Positions 26,801 to 38,087 of a stretch of 64,000 bases of DNA are shown in pieces. The notes beneath the pieces are model-generated. The model saw nothing but the letters and a program-made list of their open reading frames with translations. It was not told the DNA's origin and did not search any database. A program made the translations under genes and the position numbers. Source of the DNA: Pseudoxanthomonas suwonensis (lineage in GTDB: Bacteria > Pseudomonadota > Gammaproteobacteria > Xanthomonadales > Xanthomonadaceae). The stretch's first letter is position 1; each line of letters begins with the position of its first letter. The DNA lies in contig NZ_CP011144.1 of NCBI RefSeq assembly GCF_000972865.1, positions 2,108,001-2,172,000 on the forward strand, given 5' to 3'.

Positions 26801-27421
26801 ATGGCCAAGCTCTACTTCTACTACTCGGCGATGAACGCCGGGAAGACCACCACGCTGCTGCAGTCGGCGTACAACTACCGCGAGCGCGGCATGCGCACGC
26901 TGATCCTGACCCCGCGCCTGGACGACCGCGCCGGCCGTGGCGGGGTGGTCGCCTCGCGGATCGGCCTGCGCGCCGAGGGCACCGGCTTCGACCGCGACAC
27001 CGACCTGGAGCGGCTGGTCGAATCGGACCTGGCCGCGCACGGGCCGCTGGGCTGCGTACTGGTGGACGAGGCGCAGTTCCTCAGCCGCGCGCAGGTGTGG
27101 CAGCTGAGCGAGGTGGTCGACCGGCTGCGCACCCCGGTGCTGTGCTACGGCCTGCGCACCGATTTCCGCGGCGAACTGTTCGAGGGCAGCCAGTACCTGC
27201 TGGCCTGGGCCGACGAGCTGCAGGAGATCAAGACCATCTGCCACAGCGGCAAGAAGGCGACCATGAACGTGCGCGTGGACGCGCAGGGTCGCGCGGTGCA
27301 GGACGGCCCGCAGGTGGAGATCGGCGGCAACGAGCGCTACGTCTCGGTGAGCCGGCCGGAGTTCAAGAAGGTGATGCGCGGCGAGGGCATCGTCGAGCCG
27401 CTGCAGGCGCCGTTGTTGTAG
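26801..27421 (+). CDS. tdk: thymidine kinase (type II, TK1-like)
   Basis: A 206-residue enzyme that phosphorylates thymidine in the salvage pathway. The P-loop is SAMNAGKTT, the catalytic/Mg motif is LVDEAQFL, and the lasso block is [15 protein letters not shown]. The C-terminal zinc ribbon that most family members keep is largely lost: only one Cys remains in TICHSGKK, and the second pair is Ser/Glu. It stands alone, with a 100-bp palindromic repeat beginning at its stop codon. Confidence 0.94.
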   Translation: MAKLYFYYSAMNAGKTTTLLQSAYNYRERGMRTLILTPRLDDRAGRGGVVASRIGLRAEGTGFDRDTDLERLVESDLAAHGPLGCVLVDEAQFLSRAQVWQLSEVVDRLRTPVLCYGLRTDFRGELFEGSQYLLAWADELQEIKTICHSGKKATMNVRVDAQGRAVQDGPQVEIGGNERYVSVSRPEFKKVMRGEGIVEPLQAPLL

Positions 27422-27514
27422 GAGCCGGGTATAGCCGGCGACACGGGCGTCGGAACCACGAGGGAGTCGCTTGTGCCGGTGTGGCGTGTCGCCGGCTATA
27501 CCCGGCTCCTACAA
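27416..27514. repeat. about 100-bp palindromic intergenic repeat, copy 3
   Basis: The outer arms are TTGTAGGAGCCGGGTATAGCC and GGCTATACCCGGCTCCTACA. TATAG replaces the TTCAG seen in other copies, on both arms together. That compensating change keeps the pairing, so the structure, not only the sequence, is maintained. The core is GTCGGAACCACGAGGGAGTCG. Confidence 0.85.
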
Positions 27515-27566
27515 CAGCGATGCCTTGCCGGAACGCGCCGGGACAGGAACAGAACCGGCGTCGCAC

Positions 27567-29156
27567 TCAATACAATCGTCGCTCACCCGGCGGCGGCGGG
27601 TTCCACTGGTACAGCCAGGTCTCGCTCAGCGCGCGGCCTTGGTGGCGCAGGTACAGGCGCAGGTCGATCTGGGCGGTGGAATCGTCCGGCGGGTAGACGT
27701 CGAACATCGCCCGGTAACCGTCGATGGCGTGCAGCGGCCGCGCCGAGACCGTGTCGATGCGGCCGCGGCTGCTTTCCACCACCGCCTCGACGGTGGCGTT
27801 GCGCGCGGCCAGCTGCGCCAGCTCGCCGCCGGCGAAATCCACCGCGAAACGTTGCGAGAACCGCTCGCGCCTGAAGCCGATCACCCCGCCCAGGCCGGTG
27901 CGCGTGGCCACGGTCTCGGCCAGCGGCGGCCGCACCGGTGGCTGTTCGCCCCAGTACAGGCGGTAGCCGTACAGCAGTTCCTGGCCCGGCTGCGGCTTGG
28001 CCTCCGGGTTCCAGAACGCGACGATGTTGTCGAAGGTCTCGTCGACGGTGGGGATCTCCACCAGCTGCACCGAGCCGCGGCCCCAGCCGTGCTTGGGCTC
28101 GACCCACAGGCTCGGCCGCTTCTCGTAGAACACGCCGTCGTCCTGGTAGTGGTCGAAGTCGCGGTCGCGCTGCAGCAGGCCGAAGCCGCGCGGGCCGTCG
28201 TCGGCGAAGGCGTTGAAGCGCAGGTGCGCCGGGTTGCCCAGCGGGCGCCAGATCCACTCACCGCTGCCGCTGTGCATCGCCAGGCCGTCGCTGTCGTGGA
28301 TCTCCGGCCGCCAGTCCCAGTCCATGCGCCGGTCGTTCTCGCCGACCTGGTACATGCTGGTGGCCGGAGCGATGCCCAGCCGTTCGATCTGCTGGCGCGG
28401 ATACAGCGCCGCGTCGACGTCCATCAGCAGCGGCTCGCCCCTGGTGATGGCGAAGCGGTAGGCGCCGGCCACGCTGGGCGAATCCAGCAGCGCGTGGACC
28501 ACCACCGTGTCCGAGCCCGGTGCCGGGCGCTCCAGCCAGAACGCGGTGAAGTCGGGGAATTCCTCCGGCCGCGGCATGCCGGTGTCGATCGCCAGGCCGC
28601 GCGCGGACAGCCCGTACTGCATGTTCGAACCGACCGCGCGGAAGTAGCTGGCGCCGAGGAATGCGGCCCAGTCGCGGCGCACGTCATCGGGCGAGTTGAG
28701 GCGGAAGCCGGCGAAGCCCAGGTCCGGCGGCAGCTTGCGGCCCTTCAGCCCGCTCCTGCCGAAGTCGAACATCGCCGGGTCGTAGGCCAGTTCCTGCGCC
28801 TGGCCGCCGGCGACTTCGAACATGCGCACCGGGCGCTTGAAGTACAGGCCCAGGTGGAAGAACTTGGCCTGGAACTTCGAGCCGGGCAGGTCGGCCCACA
28901 GCGCGTGGTCCTGGCGGAAGCCGATCGACTGGTACTGGTCCCAGTCCAGCGCCGCCACCGCCGGTGGCAGCGCCTCGCTGCGCGGCGCGAACGGCCGGCC
29001 GGCCAGGGCGCGGGCATGGCCCTTGAGCCAGGCGTAGTCGAACGGATGGCGCTCGCCCAGCGGCAGCGGGCTGGCGAGCGCGTCCAGCAGCGGCAGCGGC
29101 AGGCCGAATGCGGCGAGTGCGGCCGAGGCGCGAATCAGGAACTGGCGTCGGTGCAT
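27567..29156 (-). CDS. opgD: osmoregulated periplasmic glucan synthesis protein OpgD (MdoD)
   Basis: A 529-residue periplasmic protein of the OpgG/OpgD family, which shapes the backbone of osmoregulated periplasmic glucans. It opens with a twin-arginine signal (MHRRQFLIRASAALAAFG), as OpgD does, whereas OpgG uses Sec. PFDYAWLKGHARALAG, DWDQYQSIGFRQDHALW, GASYFRAVG and GWGRGSVQLVEIPT are family blocks in order. No opgH lies beside it. It ends in the gap holding repeat copy 3. Confidence 0.93.
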   Translation of the reverse strand: MHRRQFLIRASAALAAFGLPLPLLDALASPLPLGERHPFDYAWLKGHARALAGRPFAPRSEALPPAVAALDWDQYQSIGFRQDHALWADLPGSKFQAKFFHLGLYFKRPVRMFEVAGGQAQELAYDPAMFDFGRSGLKGRKLPPDLGFAGFRLNSPDDVRRDWAAFLGASYFRAVGSNMQYGLSARGLAIDTGMPRPEEFPDFTAFWLERPAPGSDTVVVHALLDSPSVAGAYRFAITRGEPLLMDVDAALYPRQQIERLGIAPATSMYQVGENDRRMDWDWRPEIHDSDGLAMHSGSGEWIWRPLGNPAHLRFNAFADDGPRGFGLLQRDRDFDHYQDDGVFYEKRPSLWVEPKHGWGRGSVQLVEIPTVDETFDNIVAFWNPEAKPQPGQELLYGYRLYWGEQPPVRPPLAETVATRTGLGGVIGFRRERFSQRFAVDFAGGELAQLAARNATVEAVVESSRGRIDTVSARPLHAIDGYRAMFDVYPPDDSTAQIDLRLYLRHQGRALSETWLYQWNPPPPGERRLY

Positions 29157-29199
29157 GGTGCGGCGTGCGGGGAAGGGCGCGCCATCTTACGCACGCCGG

Positions 29200-32058
<2,859 letters not shown>

Positions 32059-32079
32059 GGCCCGGGCCGCCCTTCGCCG

Positions 32080-32658
32080 TCAGTCCTCGCGCATGGCCGC
32101 GAGCAGGAACATGCGCGCCTTCTGCCAGTCGCGGCGCACGCTGCGTTCGGAGCGCCGCAACAGGTCGGCGATCTCCTGCTCGGACAGCCCGGCGAAGTAG
32201 CGCAACTCCACCACCCTGGCCAGTTTCTCGTCCACCGACGCCAGCCGCTCCAGCGCGGTGTCCAGCGCGAGAAGGTTCTCGTCCAGGCGCAGGCTGCTCT
32301 CGGCCTCCTCGGGGATCTCGGCCACGCGCTTGAGGTCGCCGCCACGCTTGCGTGCCATGCGGTTGCGGGCGTAGTCCACCACCACGCTGCGCATGGCCGA
32401 GGCGGCGTAGGCGAAGAAGTGGGCGCGGTCCTCGAAACGGGCGCCGTTGCTGGCGCCGACCAGCTTCAGGTAGGACTCGTGGACCAGCGAGGTCGGGTCC
32501 AGGGTGTTGTTCTGCTGGCCCGACAGCTGGCGCCGGGCCAGCGTGTGCAGTTCCTGGTACAGGGTGCCCAGCACGCGGTCGAGCGCCTCGCGGTCTCCGC
32601 CGCGCGCGGCGTCCAGCCACACGGTGATTTCGGGGGAACTGTCGGGGGAACTGGCCAT
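32080..32658 (-). CDS. ECF-type RNA polymerase sigma factor (TIGR02999/ECF43-like)
   Basis: A 192-residue sigma factor with regions 2 (LVHESYLKL... AHFFAYAASAMRSVVVDYARNR) and 4 (ELRYFAGLSEQEIADLLRRSERSVRRDWQKAR). Start ATG 32658 is taken because the upstream frame is leader without family similarity. The usual acidic patch of region 2.2 is replaced by LDPTSLVHE. Such sigmas are thought to be switched on by phosphorylation of a Thr in this area by the partner kinase, which here follows in the same operon. No T6SS genes are in the window. Confidence 0.9.
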   Translation of the reverse strand: MASSPDSSPEITVWLDAARGGDREALDRVLGTLYQELHTLARRQLSGQQNNTLDPTSLVHESYLKLVGASNGARFEDRAHFFAYAASAMRSVVVDYARNRMARKRGGDLKRVAEIPEEAESSLRLDENLLALDTALERLASVDEKLARVVELRYFAGLSEQEIADLLRRSERSVRRDWQKARMFLLAAMRED

Positions 32659-32919
32659 CGTCGTCTCCGCGACTGCGCCAAGGGGCCGAATATAGCGAGT
32701 TTTTGGCTGGCGGGCGGTTTGCGGCTTCACGCTGGCGGGGTGGCTCCGTCGTGGTGCCTCTGGTGTGAATGTCCCCGGCGCCTCCCTTAGTTGTTTCGGT
32801 TCTTCGCCCAACTCCCTGGAAGGCAACCGGGATCCCGGGTAGATGGCAGTTGCCATCGCGACGCTGGGCAGAAGCAGGGGCAAAGCAAAGGCAAAGGCCT
32901 CGCAGCTTCGGCCGGGGCC

Positions 32920-33023
32920 GCCGTCCTGCCGGGGCATGGCTTACCCCTCGGTCGGGCATCCTGCCCTCAACTCGGGGCCGTGGCACCTCCCTGTGCCACT
33001 TGCGCCATACCCCGGCAGGACGA
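32920..33023. repeat. structured intergenic element (GTCCTGCCGGGG arms)
   Basis: GTCCTGCCGGGGCATGGC and GCCATACCCCGGCAGGAC are inverted repeats with one mismatch, about 60 bases apart. The loop holds two more hairpins, GGGCATCCTGCCC and GTGGCACCTCCCTGTGCCAC. It lies in the 990-base gap between the sigma gene and fpg, which holds only repeats: this element, two 100-bp copies and one 160-bp copy. Nothing codes there as far as I can see. Confidence 0.65.
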
Positions 33024-33100
33024 CGTCCTCGGGCGGCGTTGTGGTCGTGGCTTCCATGGCCTGGCGAAAAGACACCGCGACCTGATGGTCCCGGGTTTCC

Positions 33101-33198
33101 TGTAGGAGCCCAGCTTGCTGGCGACCCGGGTGTCGGAATCACGAGGGCGTCGCCTGTGCCGAGGTCGTCGTGTCGCCGGCTGAACCCGGCTCCTACAA
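33101..33198. repeat. about 100-bp palindromic intergenic repeat, copy 4
   Basis: Runs from TGTAGGAGCCCAGCTTGCTGG to GTGTCGCCGGCTGAACCCGG plus CTCCTACA. The left arm is diverged. The core GGAATCACGAGGGCGTCGCC matches copies 3 and 5. Confidence 0.8.
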
Positions 33199-33220
33199 CA
33201 GCCACGGCGCGGCCGCTCTT

Positions 33221-33315
33221 CTGTAGGAGCTGACTTCAGTCGGCGACACGGGCGTCGGGATCACGAGGGCGTCGCCTGCACCGACGGCGTCGCGGGCAAG
33301 CCCGGCTCCTACAAG
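33221..33315. repeat. about 100-bp palindromic intergenic repeat, copy 5
   Basis: Begins CTGTAGGAGCTGACTTCAGTC and ends CAAGCCCGGCTCCTACAAG. The core GATCACGAGGGCGTCGCCTG is shared with copy 4 in the same orientation, giving a tandem pair 22 bases apart. Confidence 0.78.
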
Positions 33316-33326
33316 AATCAGGTCGT

Positions 33327-33490
33327 CGGGCAGCGAACGGAGCCACGACCTGGAATCACTCCGAAGACGTGGCAGGCCGGGTGTGTTGCGGCAGCGGCCA
33401 TGGATGGCCGCGTCGGCGAGTCGGCACAGGGATGTGCCGCCGAGCCGACCGCAACACACCCGGTCTGCCACGGCTCAGCCCGAAGCCGAC
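33327..33490. repeat. about 160-bp structured intergenic repeat, copy 2 (inverted)
   Basis: The reverse complement of this stretch matches 10511-10671 with only scattered differences over its whole length. The match includes the CCGGGTGTGTTGCGG / CCGCAACACACCCGG arms and the inner GTCGGCACAGGGATGTGCC hairpin. Confidence 0.85.
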
Positions 33491-33649
33491 CACCCAAACG
33501 TTCTTGCCGTTGCCGTTGTCTTGTCGTCGAGCCGCGGTGCAGTGCGGACCTGCCCCTCGGATCGGCGAAGAACCCATTGTTCCGGGCCAAAGGGGGCCTC
33601 ACGATCGGGGTGCCGATGCCACCTAGCGCGCGCGTCGGTGATGGCCGGC

Positions 33650-34465
33650 TCAGCGCTGGCAGCGCGGGCACCACACGCTGGCGCGCTGGCCGATACTGGC
33701 CTCGCGCAGCGGGCCGCCGCAGGCCGGGCAGGGCAGGCCGCCGCGGCCGTAGACCGACAGCTCCTGCTCGAAGTAGCCCGGCGCGCCGTCGGGGCTGAGG
33801 AAGTCGCGCAGGGTGGTGCCGCCGCGGGTGATGGCGTAGGCGAGGATGTCGTGCACGGCGTCGGCCAGGGCGGCGTAGCGCTCGCGCGAGACCTTGCCGG
33901 CGGCGCGGTTGGGCGAGATGCCGGCGCGGAACAGGCTCTCGGCGGCGTAGATGTTGCCGACGCCGACCACGATCCGCTGGTCCATCAGGAAGGCCTTCAC
34001 CGGCGCGCTGCGACCGCGGCTGCGCGCGAACAGCCAGTCGCCGTCGAAGGCGTCCGACAGCGGTTCGGGTCCGAGCCCGCGCAGCAGTTCATGTTCGGTC
34101 CCGGCCGGCTGCCAGAGCAGGCATCCGAAGCGGCGCGGGTCGGTGAAGCGCAGTACCCGGCCCGAATCCAGCGCCAGGTCGACGTGGTCGTGCGCGCCGA
34201 TCGGGGTCGCGGCGGGCAGCACCCGCAGCATCCCGGACATGCCTAGGTGCAGCAGCGCGCTGTCGCCGGCGTCGGTGTCCAGCAGCAGGTACTTGGCGCG
34301 GCGGCGGACCGCGGCGATGCGCCGGCCCGGCAGTGCCTCGCGGATCTGGTCGGGGATCGGCCAGCGCAGGTCCGGCCGGCGCAGGACCACGCCGGTGATC
34401 CGCCGGCCTTCCACGTGCGGGGCCAGGCCGCGGCGGGTGGTCTCGACCTCGGGCAGCTCGGGCAC
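33650..34465 (-). CDS. mutM: formamidopyrimidine-DNA glycosylase (MutM)
   Basis: A 271-residue base-excision repair enzyme that removes 8-oxoguanine. It begins (M)[13 protein letters not shown], with the catalytic N-terminal Pro and Glu. It also has [21 protein letters not shown] and the C-terminal zinc finger CPACGGPL...WCPRC. The start codon is GTG, three bases after the ABC-ATPase stop codon, so the two are co-transcribed. Confidence 0.96.
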   Translation of the reverse strand: MPELPEVETTRRGLAPHVEGRRITGVVLRRPDLRWPIPDQIREALPGRRIAAVRRRAKYLLLDTDAGDSALLHLGMSGMLRVLPAATPIGAHDHVDLALDSGRVLRFTDPRRFGCLLWQPAGTEHELLRGLGPEPLSDAFDGDWLFARSRGRSAPVKAFLMDQRIVVGVGNIYAAESLFRAGISPNRAAGKVSRERYAALADAVHDILAYAITRGGTTLRDFLSPDGAPGYFEQELSVYGRGGLPCPACGGPLREASIGQRASVWCPRCQR

Positions 34466-34468
34466 GAC

Positions 34469-35317
34469 TCAGCCTCCGGCGGCTAGGTAGTGGGCGTGGC
34501 CGTGCGGATCGTGCTCCTGCCAGACCCGTACCGGTCCGCCGAACGCCTGCGACAGCAGCTCGCCGGTCAGGGTCCGCGCGCGCGGACCGTCGGCCAGCAC
34601 CCGCCCCTTCTCGAGCAGGATCACCCGCTCGATCTCCGGCACGATCTCCTCGATGTGGTGGGTGACCAGCACCAGGGTCACGCCCTGCCGCGCCAGCGAA
34701 CGCAGCATCGCCAGCAGGTGGCCGCGCGCGACCAGGTCCAGGCCGGTGCCCGGCTCGTCCAGCAGCAGTGCCTGCGGCCGGTTGACCAGGGCGCGGGCGA
34801 TCAGCACCCGGCGCGCCTCGCCGGTGGACAGTTCGGCGTACAGGCGGTGGCGCAGCGGCAGCGCATGGGCGCGTTCGAGCGCCTCGGCCGCACGCCGGCG
34901 CATGTCGTCGGTCACCTCGCGGAACGGCGGGACCACGAAACTGGCGAACAGGCCGCTGAGCACCGCGTCTTCCGCAGTCAATGCATGCATGTCGGCCAGG
35001 TGGGCACCGAAATCGCCGGTGACGATCCCCAACTGCGAGCGCAGCCGGTCCACCTGCCAGCGCGCCTGGCCCAGCACCTGCACCGGCGGCGGGCCGCTGC
35101 TGCGCGCCAGCGGGTACAGCTCGCGGGTGATCAGCTTGATCAGGGTCGACTTGCCGCAGCCGTTGGCGCCGAGGATGGCGGTGTGCTGGCCCTGGTCGAT
35201 GCGCAGCGACAGCTCGTGCAGGACCCGGACCTGGCCGCGGGTGACGCTGGCGCGGTCCAGTTCGATCAGCGGCGGGCGGGCGGCATCGGCCGCGGGCTGC
35301 GGGGCGGGGGACGGCAT
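34469..35317 (-). CDS. ABC-type ATPase, YlmA/ModF-like, without membrane partner
   Basis: A 282-residue single ATP-binding cassette. Walker A is GANGCGKST, the signature is LSTGEARRV (Thr in place of the usual second Gly), Walker B is ALLLDEPGTGLD and the switch His is in LVTHHIEEI. No permease or binding protein is adjacent, and the layout resembles ModF/YlmA-type cytosolic ATPases. It is upstream of mutM in one unit and divergent from the desaturase. Confidence 0.85.
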   Translation of the reverse strand: MPSPAPQPAADAARPPLIELDRASVTRGQVRVLHELSLRIDQGQHTAILGANGCGKSTLIKLITRELYPLARSSGPPPVQVLGQARWQVDRLRSQLGIVTGDFGAHLADMHALTAEDAVLSGLFASFVVPPFREVTDDMRRRAAEALERAHALPLRHRLYAELSTGEARRVLIARALVNRPQALLLDEPGTGLDLVARGHLLAMLRSLARQGVTLVLVTHHIEEIVPEIERVILLEKGRVLADGPRARTLTGELLSQAFGGPVRVWQEHDPHGHAHYLAAGG

Positions 35318-35458
35318 CCGGGCGGGGTCTCTGCAGGGGCGGGGCCGAGGCTGAACGCCGTACGCGGCCGACGGGTGAAGTTTGCCGGATCAGGCCCCAT
35401 CATGTCCGCACGCGGGCGTCTCCCGCGCCTCCTCCGACACGTACCAAGAGCCGCCGTG

Positions 35459-36658
35459 ATGCCCGACGCACTGGTTTCCTTTCTCACCTCCGGTGTCGCC
35501 GGCCTCGGCTGGCTGGGCCTGCTGGCGGTGCTGCTGGTCTTCACCCAGCTGACCATCTTCTCGGTGACCCTGTACCTGCACCGCAGCCAGGCGCACCGCG
35601 GCGTGGATTTCCATCCGGTCCTGAGCCACTTCTTCCGCTTCTGGACCTGGCTGACCACCTCGATGATCACCCGCGAGTGGGTGGCCATCCACCGCAAGCA
35701 CCACGCCAAGGTGGAGACCGAAGAGGATCCGCACAGCCCGCAGACGCGCGGCATCGGCAAGGTGTTCTGGGAGGGCGTGGAGCTGTACCGCGAGGCGCGC
35801 GCCGACCGCGCCTCGATCGAGCAGTACGGCAAGGGCGCGCCGGACGACTGGATCGAGCGCCGCCTGTACACCCCGCACGCCAACCTCGGCCCGGTCGCGC
35901 TGTTTTTCGTGAACTTCGTCCTGTTCGGCCTGCCGGGCATCGCCCTGTGGGCGATCCAGATGGCCTGGATCCCGTTCTGGGCCGCCGGCGTGGTCAATGG
36001 CCTGGGCCACTGGTGGGGCTACCGCAACTTCGAGTCGGCCGATACCTCGACCAACCTGACCCCGTGGGCGGTGTGGATCGGCGGCGAGGAACTGCACAAC
36101 AACCACCACGCCTTCCCCAGCTCGGCTCGTTTCTCGATGCGGCGCTGGGAGTTCGACATCGGCTGGGCCGCGATCAAGGGCCTGGAGAAGCTGCGCCTGG
36201 CCAAGGTTCTGCGCGTGGCGCCGAGCCTGGACATCCGCCCGAACATAGCCGTGCCCGACACCGAGACCCTGCGCGCGCTGCTGTCGCACCGCTTCCAGGC
36301 CATGACCGACTACCAGCGCAACGTGCTCAAGCCGGCGCTGCGCGAGGAGGCTGCGGCCGCCGGCGCCAAGCTGCGCGAACTGCTGCCGCGGCGGATGCGC
36401 AAGGGCCTGGTCGACGACGGTCGCTGGCTCAAGCCGGATGCGCGCGAGCAGCTGCAGGCGTGGGTCTCGCAGCGGCCGCGAATCCAGTCGCTGGTCGAGC
36501 ACCGTGCGCGCCTGGCGGCGCTGCTGGAGGCGCGCAGCCACGATGCGGCCGAGCGCCTGCGCCAGCTGCAGGCCTGGTGCAACGAGGCCGAGGCCAGCGG
36601 CATCCGCGCGCTGCAGGAATACTCGATGCGGCTGAAGGGTTACGCCCTGGCGCAATGA
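35459..36658 (+). CDS. acyl-lipid/acyl-CoA fatty-acid desaturase
   Basis: A 399-residue integral membrane desaturase. The three His boxes that hold the di-iron centre are HRSQAH, HRKHH and HNNHH, in standard spacing between hydrophobic helices. The C-terminal 130 residues are a charged helical extension with no recognised motif. ATG 35459 is chosen because the long open frame upstream is the shadow of the ABC gene. It makes unsaturated fatty acids, probably at delta-9. It overlaps the EF-hand gene by four bases (ATGA). Confidence 0.9.
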   Translation: MPDALVSFLTSGVAGLGWLGLLAVLLVFTQLTIFSVTLYLHRSQAHRGVDFHPVLSHFFRFWTWLTTSMITREWVAIHRKHHAKVETEEDPHSPQTRGIGKVFWEGVELYREARADRASIEQYGKGAPDDWIERRLYTPHANLGPVALFFVNFVLFGLPGIALWAIQMAWIPFWAAGVVNGLGHWWGYRNFESADTSTNLTPWAVWIGGEELHNNHHAFPSSARFSMRRWEFDIGWAAIKGLEKLRLAKVLRVAPSLDIRPNIAVPDTETLRALLSHRFQAMTDYQRNVLKPALREEAAAAGAKLRELLPRRMRKGLVDDGRWLKPDAREQLQAWVSQRPRIQSLVEHRARLAALLEARSHDAAERLRQLQAWCNEAEASGIRALQEYSMRLKGYALAQ

Positions 36659-37038
36659 CCCGGCGTCCCGGCCAGCGTCTATCGCTTCCGCACAGGCCCG
36701 GGCGCCCGCGCCCGGGCCTGCTGCTTTGTGCCGGCCTGCTGGCCGCCTCCGCCGCCGTGGCCCAGGTCGAGCGCACCGGCGACTACCTGGCGCGGATGGA
36801 CACCGACGGCGACGGCCGCGTTTCCGAGGCCGAGTACGTGGCCTGGATGGGCTACGCGTTCGAGCGCATGGACCGCGACGGCGACGGCGTGCTGTCCGCC
36901 GCCGAACTGCCGGGCGGCAAGGGCAAGCCGATCACCCTCGAGGAGCACCGCCGGCGCCTGGCCGAGCGCTTCCGGCGCCAGGACGCCGATCGCGACGGCT
37001 ACCTGGACGCGCGCGAGCTGGCCGCGCCACCGCGCTGA
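36655..37038 (+). CDS. exported EF-hand calcium-binding protein
   Basis: A 127-residue secreted protein with a signal peptide (LLLCAGLLAASAAVAQ) and three EF-hand loops: DTDGDGRVSEAE, DRDGDGVLSAAE and DADRDGYLDARE. All keep the calcium ligands at positions 1, 3, 5, 7 and 12. The ATG overlaps the stop codon of the desaturase gene, so translation is coupled. The link between the two functions is unknown. Confidence 0.85.
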   Translation: MTRRPGQRLSLPHRPGRPRPGLLLCAGLLAASAAVAQVERTGDYLARMDTDGDGRVSEAEYVAWMGYAFERMDRDGDGVLSAAELPGGKGKPITLEEHRRRLAERFRRQDADRDGYLDARELAAPPR

Positions 37039-37058
37039 TCGGCCACCACCAAAGAAGC

Positions 37059-37121
37059 GCCGCCAAAAAGGGGTCAGGTTCATTTTCCTTGGAAAAATGA
37101 ACCTGACCCCTTTTTGGCGGC
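37059..37121. terminator. long hairpin, probable bidirectional terminator or mobile palindromic repeat
   Basis: Two arms of about 30 bases (starting GCCGCCAAAAAGGGGTCAGG) pair almost perfectly around a two-base loop. Runs of five A or T lie inside the arms. It sits between convergent genes, 20 bases behind the EF-hand gene and 12 behind the glycosyltransferase. The AGGGGTCAGGTTCATTTT arm recalls dispersed palindromes in related genomes. Confidence 0.7.
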
Positions 37122-37132
37122 AAGCCCGGCTC

Positions 37133-37981
37133 CTACCCGGCGGCGGGGCCGTCGTCCTTGCGCGGCCGCGGTGGATCCACCAGCGGCTGGCCGTTCTGCA
37201 GCAGCCACAGCATGATCGTCTTCTGCCGCACGTAGTTGGCGCTGACGAACGACTCGATCAGCCCTGGCCAGCCGTCCAGGAAACCGGCCTTCAGCACGAA
37301 GCCGCGGAAGAAGCGCCACGCCGGCGCCAGCACCAGCTTGGCCAGGGTCGCGCGCTTGCCGCGCGCATGGTCGTGCTCGGCCATCATCCGCGCGTAGCGC
37401 TGCTTCTTGTCCAGCAGCTGGATGAAGGAACGGTACGGGTGGTGCAGCAGGTCGCCGGGCAGCGGTGCCACCTGGCCGTCCACCGAGACCGCCTCGTGGA
37501 TCTCGCGGTCGCCGCGCCAGCCGCCGCGGCGCCGGTCGAACAGGCGCAGCACGCGGTCGGGATAGGCGGTGCCGTGGCGCAGGAAGCGGCCGTAGTATTC
37601 GGACATCCGCGCGAAGCGATAGCCGGCCGCGCGCCCGAAGCCGGCATCGCGTTCGGCCTCGATCGCCGCGCGCAGGCGGGCGTCGACGCGCTCGTCGGCG
37701 TCCAGGCTCAGCACCCAGTCGTGCGCGCACTGGGCCACGGCGAACTGCTTCTGGCTGCGGAAGCCGTCGAACGGCCGCACCAGCACGCGCGCACCGGCCC
37801 GTTGCGCGACCTCGCGGGTGCCGTCGGTGGAGCCGGAATCGACCACCACGATCTCGTCGCAGAACGCCAGCGAGGCCAGGCAGTCGCCGATCCGGTCGGC
37901 CTCGTTGTAGGCGATGACGCAGGCCGACAACGGTGCGCGGGCAGACGGGCTCGGCGGGGACGGGCGGGGTTCGGCGGACAT
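37133..37981 (-). CDS. family 2 glycosyltransferase (LPS core type)
   Basis: A 282-residue GT-A enzyme. ACVIAYNEADRIGDCLASL is the N-terminal nucleotide-binding strand, VVDSGSTDGT follows, and LSLDADERV carries the DxD-like metal site. The C-terminal third is basic with amphipathic helices (RFFRGFVLKAGFLDGW), as in WaaE/KdtX-like core transferases of lipopolysaccharide. It is beside a CDP-glycerol transferase-like gene, which fits a cell-surface glycan locus. Confidence 0.85.
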   Translation of the reverse strand: MSAEPRPSPPSPSARAPLSACVIAYNEADRIGDCLASLAFCDEIVVVDSGSTDGTREVAQRAGARVLVRPFDGFRSQKQFAVAQCAHDWVLSLDADERVDARLRAAIEAERDAGFGRAAGYRFARMSEYYGRFLRHGTAYPDRVLRLFDRRRGGWRGDREIHEAVSVDGQVAPLPGDLLHHPYRSFIQLLDKKQRYARMMAEHDHARGKRATLAKLVLAPAWRFFRGFVLKAGFLDGWPGLIESFVSANYVRQKTIMLWLLQNGQPLVDPPRPRKDDGPAAG

Positions 37982-38087
37982 GCGGCGGGGCCGGGACGCG
38001 GGACGTCGCGGAAGCCTAGCAGGGCGCCTGCGGCGGTGCGCGCCGATGCGATAATCGCGCCACCGCCAGCGTGCACCGGGGTGCGAT

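Noticed and set aside
33101..33315. Tandem repeats with spacer, considered as a CRISPR array
   Set aside because: Only two 100-bp palindromic copies of a dispersed intergenic family; there are no short direct repeats with unique spacers and no cas genes.
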